Below, piece after piece: positions 1-5,147 of a stretch of DNA of 5,147 nt; within the stretch, counting starts at the first letter, position 1, and each line of letters starts with the position of its first letter. The DNA lies in assembly GCA_004524595.1 (NCBI GenBank), contig SDOA01000189.1, forward strand, positions 1 to 5,147, given 5' to 3'. Made by a program: the position numbers and the translations under genes. This DNA comes from Candidatus Thorarchaeota archaeon. Its GTDB lineage: Archaea > Asgardarchaeota > Thorarchaeia > Thorarchaeales > Thorarchaeaceae. The notes beneath the pieces are model-generated. The model searched no databases. It saw nothing but the letters and a program-made list of their open reading frames with translations, and was not told where the DNA came from.

Positions 1-414
1 AGGTATACAAGAGATGGTAACGAAAGCATACTAGTCTATACACCCGTAGGAAAAGGTGGTTATATCTGCGTGATTTCGGTTCCTCTTGCTGAGGTTCTAG
101 AAGCAATTCCGCCCCTTGAACAACGAATTGCTGAAGCAAATGCAGCAGCGGCATCGTTCATTCTTTTCGTTACAATTGGAGGAATTCTCATTGCTGGTAT
201 TGTAGCAGTGTCCGTTTCAAACACTGTTACTCGACCTCTTCAGTACCTGATGGATTTGGCGACAAGAAACGTTGCTGCAAGAATAAGAGAACAACCACTG
301 GACACTGAGGATCTGAAAGTGGACCAATCATATATCTCAAAAGATGACGAGATTGGAGAACTCGCAAGAGCCTTCCAAGGAATGCTTGATACTATTAGAG
401 AGGATGAAACCTGA
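1..414 (+). CDS. Cache/HAMP membrane receptor lacking an output domain (5' truncated by the window)
   Basis: The reading frame is open from the first base, so the N-terminus lies outside the window; 137 codons are visible. Visible residues 1-28 (DGNES...VYTPVGKGG...ISVP) resemble the membrane-proximal end of an extracellular Cache sensor domain. Residues 29-50 are a helical stalk. Residues 51-73 form one hydrophobic transmembrane helix (FILFVTIGGILIAGIVAV). Residues about 73-131 are a HAMP domain, with the conserved Pro of helix 1 (VTRPLQYL, P79) and the helix-2 signature DEIGELARAFQ. The protein stops six residues later, with no methyl-accepting, kinase or cyclase domain. From family knowledge it is a signal-transducing receptor in the cytoplasmic membrane; ligand and partner are unknown. 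The Archaeoglobus protein Af1503 is a known receptor with the same TM-HAMP ending, so this may be a natural architecture. Six T residues (415-420) follow the stop and could be a weak archaeal termination signal. Confidence 0.85.
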   Translation, partial: RYTRDGNESILVYTPVGKGGYICVISVPLAEVLEAIPPLEQRIAEANAAAASFILFVTIGGILIAGIVAVSVSNTVTRPLQYLMDLATRNVAARIREQPLDTEDLKVDQSYISKDDEIGELARAFQGMLDTIREDET

Positions 415-446
415 TTTTTTGGTATCACCCAACTGAGGCAAAGATA

Positions 447-2288
447 ATGACAGAAGATACTTGGTCTATTGAGAAAGCAAGGATTGTGTATGGAGTAGGG
501 AGAAACGATCTCCATTTTCTCGATATTACAGAGGATGGAGAGCTCTGCATCAAGCTACTTGATAACCATATAACCATAAGTGAAATAGTCCACAGAATAA
601 AAACAACGAGTGGGCACATACCCAGCTATGTTTCCTCATTTACCCTCAGAATACCTCAATTGATCACGTATCAGATTAGAAAATTGCGAGCTTCTTTTGA
701 AAGGGTATTTGAAGAGTTAGAGTATGATGGCAATTTTCTTGGCATCTACCCGGTCAAGGTGAATCAAAGGAGTGATTTCGTTACAGCTGTCATACGTTCT
801 GATTCTGAATATGGTCTAGAAGCTGGTACAAAATCAGAGTTATTGCTAATTAAGAATGTCATCAAAAACGAAAGGCATAGAAGGATTATCTGTAATGGAG
901 CAAAAGACCCAGATTATCTCCGACTTATCCATGAATGTATCAATGAAGGGTACAGAGTAGCAATCTCAATCGAATCAACATATGAGGCAAGATTGGTTGT
1001 GGAACGCTTCCAGCCTGAAACGACAGAACTTGTTCTTCGAATCAAACCATATCTCAATGTTGAAGGGCACTGGTCACATTCAACGGGGCGTAACTCGAAA
1101 TTCGGTCTGAGTATTAACGATCTGTTTTATGTCATTCATCTGCTAAACCAGACAGGATTTGCTTCATCTGTAAGCACTATCTTGGGTCATGCAGGTTCTC
1201 AGATAACAGATTTGAACTCCTTTTACAGATTTGGAAAGTTTCTTACTGGTATGTATTTTGAGTTAAGAGAGAGAGGTCTCAAACAATTAGAGAATATTGA
1301 TTTTGGAGGCGGTCTTCCGATAGATTATACCGGTGAGCATACACCTAATCTAATGTATCAATATGCAAGGAATCTGATTGAAGGCGTAAAAGAGGCTCTC
1401 AAGGAAAATCATAATGCACACCCTCCACCTAACATCATGATTGAATCAGGAAGAGGAATAACAGCTCTTGCAGCTTTGATAGTTGTTGACGCCTTAGAAG
1501 TGCGATCCGTCTTTCCTGCATTAGAAGTATTATATGAGTCGGAGATATTCGAAACTAAGGAACGAGAATACTTGCAGAAAATTGAACAAATCGACACCAT
1601 CGATGGACTACTTGCAGTCTGGAATGATTGCCACGCTTTCTTTAACGAAACAACAGAAGCGGGACTTGTAGCAATTCTGGGGAGAGAGAAGATTGTAGGA
1701 AACCTAGAAAAAGCGATTCGTGAAAAACTTGCTCAATTGAACTTAGAATCAACCAAAAATGTTGATCAAATCAGTCAATTCTGGTACCCTGAGCATATTG
1801 TAATAGGCAACTTCAGCGTATTCAATAGCATTGCAGACTATGTTCTTGTAGACCAGCATTTTCCAGTGATTCCAACATCGAATCTGCATATATACCCTGA
1901 AACTACCGTGCGACTTGTAGATATCACCTGTGACTCAGACGGTGAGATAGCGCATTTTTACAGACAAGATACAGATGAGATCTTATTCACAAAAGATCAC
2001 AGACCAATGACATTACCAAAAGGCAAGATGTTAGATGGGATTCCAGTTGGTAGTTTAGAGAGGGTGCGCGGTTCTCAATTCGTAATAGGACTTGTAGGAG
2101 CATATCAAGATGCAATTGAGATGGACCATAATTTACTTGGAGACCTCCCTGATGTCGAATTAGTTTTGAGAGAAGACAACACCTGGGAAGTGTCTTGGAT
2201 TACAGGTGGAGAATCAATTGAAGCACTGCTAAAGAACGTAGGCTATTCTGACATAATTGTTGATGATGATCCATACATGTCAGATTAA
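447..2288 (+). CDS. speA: Biosynthetic arginine decarboxylase, SpeA type (PLP-dependent, fold III)
   Basis: The 613-residue product should decarboxylate L-arginine to agmatine in the cytoplasm. Key positions: the PLP-binding lysine K104 in YPVKVNQ; the HAGSQ motif at 248-252; the phosphate-binding GGG at 287-289 (DFGGGLPIDY); ESGRGIT from E333; the catalytic cysteine C495 in DITCDSDGE; and GAYQDA (551-556) with HNLLGD (561-566) near the end. The helical insert around 365-445 and the long C-terminal barrel set it apart from shorter diaminopimelate/ornithine decarboxylases. E. coli SpeA is about 658 residues, so this copy is complete. The ATG is preceded by GAGG (435-438) at a suitable distance. 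It lies 32 bases after the receptor gene and could be co-transcribed; I see no clear promoter in the gap. Agmatine feeds putrescine synthesis and, in archaea, the TiaS agmatidine modification of tRNA-Ile2. Most archaea described use pyruvoyl-dependent arginine decarboxylases, so a SpeA-type enzyme suggests transfer from bacteria (inference). The C-terminal tail is acidic (DDDPYMSD). Confidence 0.95.
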   Translation: MTEDTWSIEKARIVYGVGRNDLHFLDITEDGELCIKLLDNHITISEIVHRIKTTSGHIPSYVSSFTLRIPQLITYQIRKLRASFERVFEELEYDGNFLGIYPVKVNQRSDFVTAVIRSDSEYGLEAGTKSELLLIKNVIKNERHRRIICNGAKDPDYLRLIHECINEGYRVAISIESTYEARLVVERFQPETTELVLRIKPYLNVEGHWSHSTGRNSKFGLSINDLFYVIHLLNQTGFASSVSTILGHAGSQITDLNSFYRFGKFLTGMYFELRERGLKQLENIDFGGGLPIDYTGEHTPNLMYQYARNLIEGVKEALKENHNAHPPPNIMIESGRGITALAALIVVDALEVRSVFPALEVLYESEIFETKEREYLQKIEQIDTIDGLLAVWNDCHAFFNETTEAGLVAILGREKIVGNLEKAIREKLAQLNLESTKNVDQISQFWYPEHIVIGNFSVFNSIADYVLVDQHFPVIPTSNLHIYPETTVRLVDITCDSDGEIAHFYRQDTDEILFTKDHRPMTLPKGKMLDGIPVGSLERVRGSQFVIGLVGAYQDAIEMDHNLLGDLPDVELVLREDNTWEVSWITGGESIEALLKNVGYSDIIVDDDPYMSD

Positions 2289-2289
2289 G

Positions 2290-2535
2290 CAGCAGTCAAT
2301 AAAATCAAGATTGCTAATCGTATCAAGTCCAGCTCTCACAAAAACCCAGCTTATTGATGCTAAACATATTGCTAAAGAGATAGGTGTTGACCTAATGGTA
2401 AATTAGTTCGATCGGTTTGCAGAGAGAGAACTAATGAAGAATCCATTAGACAGATGTCTCAAATGTAAAAGACTTCTTACGTCAATATGGCTCACTACTG
2501 CAAAAGATATGATGTTCTCATTTAATGCATATTAG
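2290..2535 (+). pseudogene. Decayed internal fragment of a LarE-like ATP-dependent sulfur transferase
   Basis: One reading frame right after speA, interrupted by a TAG at 2404-2406, resembles the middle of LarE/PP-loop proteins. Before the stop it encodes VSSPALTKTQLIDAK followed by HIAKEIGVDLMVN, matching the LarE pattern of 'SPTLP..EL..A..IA.EIG'. After the stop, in the same frame, it encodes F.RFAERELMKNPLDRC followed by LKCKRLL, matching 'F..NPPDRCYYCK..LF' (cysteine codons at 2455 and 2464). The order and spacing fit the family. The N-terminal ATP-binding SGGVDS loop and the C-terminal half with the sulfur-donating cysteine are absent. The frame closes with TAG at 2533-2535, already inside the 3' end of the convergent peptidase gene, and recognisable similarity fades near 2505. 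I read this as a gene remnant left by deletions on both sides, not a functional protein. The family call rests on remembered motif patterns, not a search. Confidence 0.65.
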
Positions 2536-3702
2536 TTTCTTTTGCGGTGAAGAGAGAAATTCACAGCCTTTATTGGTAATGAGAATGTCTTCCTCAAGAC
2601 TCACTTGACCAAAATTCTCAGTTGTGACATATAGTTCAAGTGTGAAGATGTTTCCTGCTTCAACAGAACCGAGGATGGTATCCCCATAACGTTCCCATTT
2701 TGGTCCTAAGAGGACACCACCATCGTGTGCATGTCTACCTACCTGATGACCAAGCGCGTGTTGATACTCTTCATATCCTGCATTCTTCACGAAATCGCGT
2801 GCTACTGAATCAACCTCATAACCTAACACACCAGGTCGAATATACTTCGAAGCAGCTAATATCGCATCGCGGACTGTATCAAAGGCATGTTGAACCTCCT
2901 CTGGAATATCAGATTCTTTACCAAAGAAGAACATCCTCTGGATGTCCGAGCAGTATCCTTTGTATCGAACACCAAAATCAAAATGCAGAAGATGGCCTGA
3001 TTTCGTCTTGTTTTCAATTGGACCCGCATGACCAAATTGCTTGTTTGGGCCAGCATCTACAGCAGGATTATGATCATCATTCCATGCGCTTGTCACACCA
3101 TGTTTTACCATCGATTCGTGAAATTTGTTGTATATCTCAATTTCAGTCATTCCGAGCTTTACAAACCGTTCAGCCTCTCGGAATATTTCTTCAGTAATAG
3201 CAACAGCTCGCTTTATACGGTCAATTTCCTCAGCTGATTTTCTACCTCTAATTTTTTGTACAAGATTCTCAGCAGAAACCAACCTGTTAAGATAAGGGGT
3301 GTCAGTTAGATATTCTTGAAGTATCATATGCATACCAACAGATAATCCATCAGCAGCAACATCATTCTTACTATAATTGATGGCTATTTTCTGGGGATTG
3401 ATCTCTGAGAGGTTACGTAGCAATTCATCCTTTATTCCCTTAGTATAGGGAATAACTTTGTCATAGATATTCAGAGATTTGATACCATCCGCATCAAAGT
3501 TCCCAACGATTGCAATTTTCTCTCCAGTATTTGTAAGAATAAAAGCGGACTGCCAAACAACATCCCCACCAAAGATCAGTTCCAACACAGGATCTGTCTG
3601 TTGAGAGGTCTCTCTTACCCAGACAAGCCATGAATCGATGTCAAGCTCCTTTAGAATAGAACAGGCTTGTTCGCACTTTGAACGTTCCAGATTTGAAGAC
3701 AA
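2518..3702 (-). CDS. M24-family metallopeptidase (Xaa-Pro aminopeptidase/prolidase-like)
   Basis: The 394-residue cytoplasmic protein has the two-part build of M24B enzymes: a creatinase-type N-terminal domain (about 1-150) and a C-terminal pita-bread metallopeptidase domain (about 155-385). All five expected metal ligands can be placed: D242 (HFDFGV), D253 (YCSDIQR), H319 (ALGHQVGRHAHD), E356 (FTLELYV) and E371 (SLEEDI). The family would remove N-terminal residues ahead of proline or split X-Pro dipeptides, using a two-metal centre. The region around the fourth ligand is atypical: the usual Glu-Pro-Gly is Glu-Leu-Tyr, so substrate preference may differ. The TTG start is chosen because GGTG on the minus strand (3714-3711) precedes it by 8 bases and the N-terminus then fits the family. 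The gene converges on speA and diverges from tusA. No neighbour points to a specific substrate, and a creatinase-like or other M24 role cannot be excluded. Confidence 0.88.
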   Translation of the reverse strand: MSSNLERSKCEQACSILKELDIDSWLVWVRETSQQTDPVLELIFGGDVVWQSAFILTNTGEKIAIVGNFDADGIKSLNIYDKVIPYTKGIKDELLRNLSEINPQKIAINYSKNDVAADGLSVGMHMILQEYLTDTPYLNRLVSAENLVQKIRGRKSAEEIDRIKRAVAITEEIFREAERFVKLGMTEIEIYNKFHESMVKHGVTSAWNDDHNPAVDAGPNKQFGHAGPIENKTKSGHLLHFDFGVRYKGYCSDIQRMFFFGKESDIPEEVQHAFDTVRDAILAASKYIRPGVLGYEVDSVARDFVKNAGYEEYQHALGHQVGRHAHDGGVLLGPKWERYGDTILGSVEAGNIFTLELYVTTENFGQVSLEEDILITNKGCEFLSSPQKKLICIK

Positions 3703-3710
3703 TCACAATT

Positions 3711-3714
3711 CACC
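3711..3714 (-). promoter_or_regulatory. Shine-Dalgarno site (GGTG) for the M24 peptidase gene
   Basis: The minus strand reads GAAGGTGAATTGTGA and then TTG. GGTG pairs with the CACC near the 3' end of archaeal 16S rRNA and ends 8 bases before the TTG, which supports that non-ATG start. The same motif type precedes tusA. Confidence 0.6.
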
Positions 3715-3810
3715 TTCGTATGCTTTATAGAAGAGGGGCACTCTAAAAGAGAAGTTCAATCGTACCTCTAAAGGCTTCTGGAGTGTGAAATAATTGTACT
3801 GTTTGAGAGA

Positions 3811-3822
3811 TAAAGTTATAAG
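3811..3822 (+). promoter_or_regulatory. Probable archaeal BRE/TATA promoter for tusA and the NifS/IscS-like gene
   Basis: The sequence TAAAGTTATAAG has a purine-rich BRE-like part followed by a TATA box. An archaeal start site about 25 bases downstream of the box would fall near 3842-3846. That would leave a leader of about 25 bases containing the GGTGG ribosome site before the tusA TTG. The box is nearly symmetrical (its reverse complement reads CTTATAACTTTA), so it could also serve the divergent peptidase gene with a leader of about 90 bases. The 165-base gap (3703-3867) shows no other convincing element. Assignment is by pattern only. Confidence 0.5.
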
Positions 3823-3857
3823 TCAATAAATTAACAATAGTTTATTAATATGAGTAA

Positions 3858-3862
3858 GGTGG
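3858..3862 (+). promoter_or_regulatory. Shine-Dalgarno site (GGTGG) deciding the tusA TTG start
   Basis: GGTGG ends 5 bases before TTG at 3868. An in-frame ATG lies upstream at 3850, but a TAA at 3865-3867 separates it from the coding region, so TTG with this site is the best start. Confidence 0.6.
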
Positions 3863-3867
3863 TATAA

Positions 3868-4113
3868 TTGGCAGAAGTGAGACCTGACGAATTATTGGAC
3901 TGTGTAGGATTGTTTTGTCCTCAACCCCTCTTCCAGACAAAACAGGCAATCGAAAGCCTAGAACCGGGTCAAGTGCTGGAGGTTCTTGCTGATGATCCAG
4001 CTGCAGAGGAGGACCTCAAACGGTTCTGTAGAAGAACAGGTCATGAATTAATCAGTGTAAAACGACTCCCTGACGGAGTTCAAAGAATTCTAATTCGTCG
4101 TAAGACAGGCTAA
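3868..4113 (+). CDS. tusA: TusA-family sulfur carrier protein
   Basis: This 81-residue protein has the TusA/SirA fold signature. The N-terminal strand and helix carry LDCVGLFCPQPL, with the CPxP active cysteine at C17 (CPQP, 17-20). DDPAAEEDL follows at 42-50, and the FCRRTGHEL segment at 53-61, with a second cysteine (C54), is typical of the family. In well-studied members the CPxP cysteine accepts a persulfide from a cysteine desulfurase and passes it on, for tRNA 2-thiouridine, molybdenum cofactor or other sulfur trafficking. The length is typical and the start is TTG, supported by GGTGG. C12 is a further cysteine only five residues before the active one. The next gene, 21 bases downstream on the same strand, is a cysteine desulfurase homologue, so a donor-carrier pair is likely. 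That partner appears to lack its PLP lysine, so the real sulfur donor may be encoded elsewhere. The acceptor pathway cannot be read from this window. Confidence 0.93.
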   Translation: MAEVRPDELLDCVGLFCPQPLFQTKQAIESLEPGQVLEVLADDPAAEEDLKRFCRRTGHELISVKRLPDGVQRILIRRKTG

Positions 4114-4134
4114 AATCGAGATGAGATGGGGCAA

Positions 4135-5147
4135 ATGAAAGAGGTATATCTTGATTATCAAAGCGCTAAACCAGTAGACCCTCGTGTCATAGAATCCATG
4201 ATGCCATATTTTCATGAGAAATTCGGCAATCCATCAGCACTTCATCATGTGGGGGATATAGCAACAGAAGCCCTCGATGAGAGCCGAAAGTCAATAGCCC
4301 AATTCATCAATGCAGATGACGATGAGATTGTTTTCACATCTGGCGCGACCGAGGCAATAAACACAGCTTTGGTAGGCTATGCCTTGAGAAACAAGAGTAA
4401 AGGGAATCATATCATAATATCAGAAGTCGAGCACATCTCAATCCATAATGTCGCCAAACACCTTGAACGCATGGGTTTCGAGATTTCAAAAGTACCTGTT
4501 GATCAATACGGACAGGTGAGTATAAGCAAGCTTGAAAGAAGAATTACAGACAAGACAATACTCATCTCAGTTGGATATGCAAATAATGAGATTGGTACAA
4601 TACAACCAATAAGAGAGATTGGAAAACTTGCAGAAGAGAAGGGAATTGCTTTTCATAGTGATGCAGTGGCAGCAGAAGGATTACTTCCAATAGACGTTGA
4701 GAGAGATGGTATTCACCTGATGGCACTGTCTTCCAACGACATCTATGGTCCTAAGGGTGTCGGTGTACTCTATATGAAGAAGAAATATCGGGTTAATCCA
4801 CTCATTATCGGAGGAGGACAAGAACGAGGCCTCAGATCAGGCAGTGAAGATATTGCTGGCATTGTGGGTATGAAGACTGCTGTGGAGATTATGCAGAGTG
4901 AAATGTCAGCTGAGGTCAAACGATTCACGGAATACAGAGATAGGATGATGAAACAGATTCTTGAAGAGGTCCCAGACAGTTATTTGAACGGTCACCCAAC
5001 TGAGAGATTAGCAAGTAATACACACGTAAGATTTGATGGAATTGAGGGTGAATCAATCCTTCTCTCATTCAAAGACAAAGGCATTGCAATTTCTACAGGA
5101 TCTGCATGTACATCAAAGACCTTGGAGCCATCTCATACTTTAATAGC
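4135..5147 (+). CDS. NifS/IscS-like cysteine desulfurase homologue with the PLP lysine replaced by Asp (3' truncated by the window)
   Basis: At least 337 residues of a class V aminotransferase-fold protein are visible; it runs off the window with roughly 40-60 residues missing. Family motifs occur in order: YLDYQ (5-9), GNPSALH (31-37), FTSGATEA (67-74), EVEH with H100 (97-100), ANNEIGTIQP (149-158), HSDA with D176 (174-177), GPKGVGVLY (205-213), GGGQERGLRSGS (226-237) and STGSACTS with the persulfide cysteine C325 (320-327). The canonical His-Lys before IYGPKG is Asn201-Asp202, removing the lysine that forms the PLP aldimine. The Gln that contacts the PLP ring, three residues after the conserved Asp, is Ala179. 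Active enzymes turn cysteine into alanine plus an enzyme persulfide; this copy should not do so normally. From memory, Archaeoglobus IscS also has Asp here (D199). ATG at 4135 puts the MKEVYLDY start where the family begins; an in-frame ATG at 4126 is an alternative. Neither has a strong ribosome site, so coupling to tusA, 21 bases upstream, is plausible. Confidence 0.92.
   Translation, partial: MKEVYLDYQSAKPVDPRVIESMMPYFHEKFGNPSALHHVGDIATEALDESRKSIAQFINADDDEIVFTSGATEAINTALVGYALRNKSKGNHIIISEVEHISIHNVAKHLERMGFEISKVPVDQYGQVSISKLERRITDKTILISVGYANNEIGTIQPIREIGKLAEEKGIAFHSDAVAAEGLLPIDVERDGIHLMALSSNDIYGPKGVGVLYMKKKYRVNPLIIGGGQERGLRSGSEDIAGIVGMKTAVEIMQSEMSAEVKRFTEYRDRMMKQILEEVPDSYLNGHPTERLASNTHVRFDGIEGESILLSFKDKGIAISTGSACTSKTLEPSHTLI

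Noticed and set aside
2404..2406. Amber codon inside the larE-like frame as a possible pyrrolysine read-through site
   Set aside because: The fragment lacks both the ATP-binding and catalytic halves, so read-through would not restore a working protein; decay explains the TAG more simply.
2700..3197. A 165-codon open frame on the plus strand
   Set aside because: It lies entirely antisense to the well-supported M24 peptidase and its product shows no recognisable family motifs.
3719..3730. TATAAA-like sequence on the minus strand upstream of the peptidase gene
   Set aside because: A start site 25 bases downstream would fall at the TTG codon and leave out the GGTG ribosome site, so it does not fit as the promoter.
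3739..3785. CTCTAAA repeated twice (near 3741 and 3766) and a CACTC/GAGTG inverted pair in the divergent promoter region
   Set aside because: The matches are only 5-7 bases with wide spacing, too weak to call an operator or hairpin.
4121..4138. A five-codon frame (MRWGK) whose TGA overlaps the ATG of the NifS/IscS-like gene
   Set aside because: It is out of frame with the downstream gene, has no good ribosome site, and frames this short are common by chance; translational coupling cannot be shown.
1..5147. CRISPR arrays, tRNA or rRNA genes, insertion sequences, attachment sites
   Set aside because: No regularly spaced repeats, cloverleaf-like segments, transposase motifs or terminal inverted repeats were seen on either strand.

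Overview
The window reads as archaeal chromosome of moderate, AT-leaning composition, rich in AGA/AGG arginine codons. Two TTG-initiated genes have GGTG-type ribosome binding sites, and a BRE/TATA-like element lies about 49 bases before one of them. Several gene types have archaeal parallels: a receptor that stops after its HAMP domain, and a cysteine desulfurase homologue with Asp where the PLP lysine should be. An Asgard-type or Archaeoglobus-like lineage is possible, but no marker gene here fixes the phylum.

Layout: (1) 1-414 (+) is the C-terminal part of a membrane receptor (extracellular Cache-like end, one TM helix, HAMP) with no output domain. (2) 447-2288 (+) is a complete SpeA-type, PLP-dependent arginine decarboxylase, 32 bases downstream. 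(3) 2290-2535 (+) looks like intergenic DNA but carries a decayed internal fragment of a LarE-like sulfur transferase, without its ATP-binding loop and with an in-frame amber stop. (4) 2518-3702 (-) is an M24-family metallopeptidase, convergent to speA. (5) 3703-3867 is the divergent promoter region. (6) 3868-4113 (+) is tusA. (7) 4135 to the window end (+) is a NifS/IscS-like protein, cut by the window edge.

How the genes work together: tusA and the NifS/IscS-like gene are 21 bases apart and probably form a sulfur-relay operon from the promoter near 3811-3822. The most striking point is that the NifS/IscS-like protein keeps the persulfide cysteine (C325) and most of the fold signatures but has Asn-Asp (N201-D202) in place of the His-Lys that binds PLP, and Ala (A179) in place of a PLP-contacting Gln. 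It is therefore predicted to lack ordinary desulfurase chemistry. The larE remnant suggests this locus has lost a sulfur-handling gene. SpeA would make agmatine, which archaea need for the agmatidine modification of tRNA-Ile2 as well as for polyamines. The peptidase has no evident link to the others.
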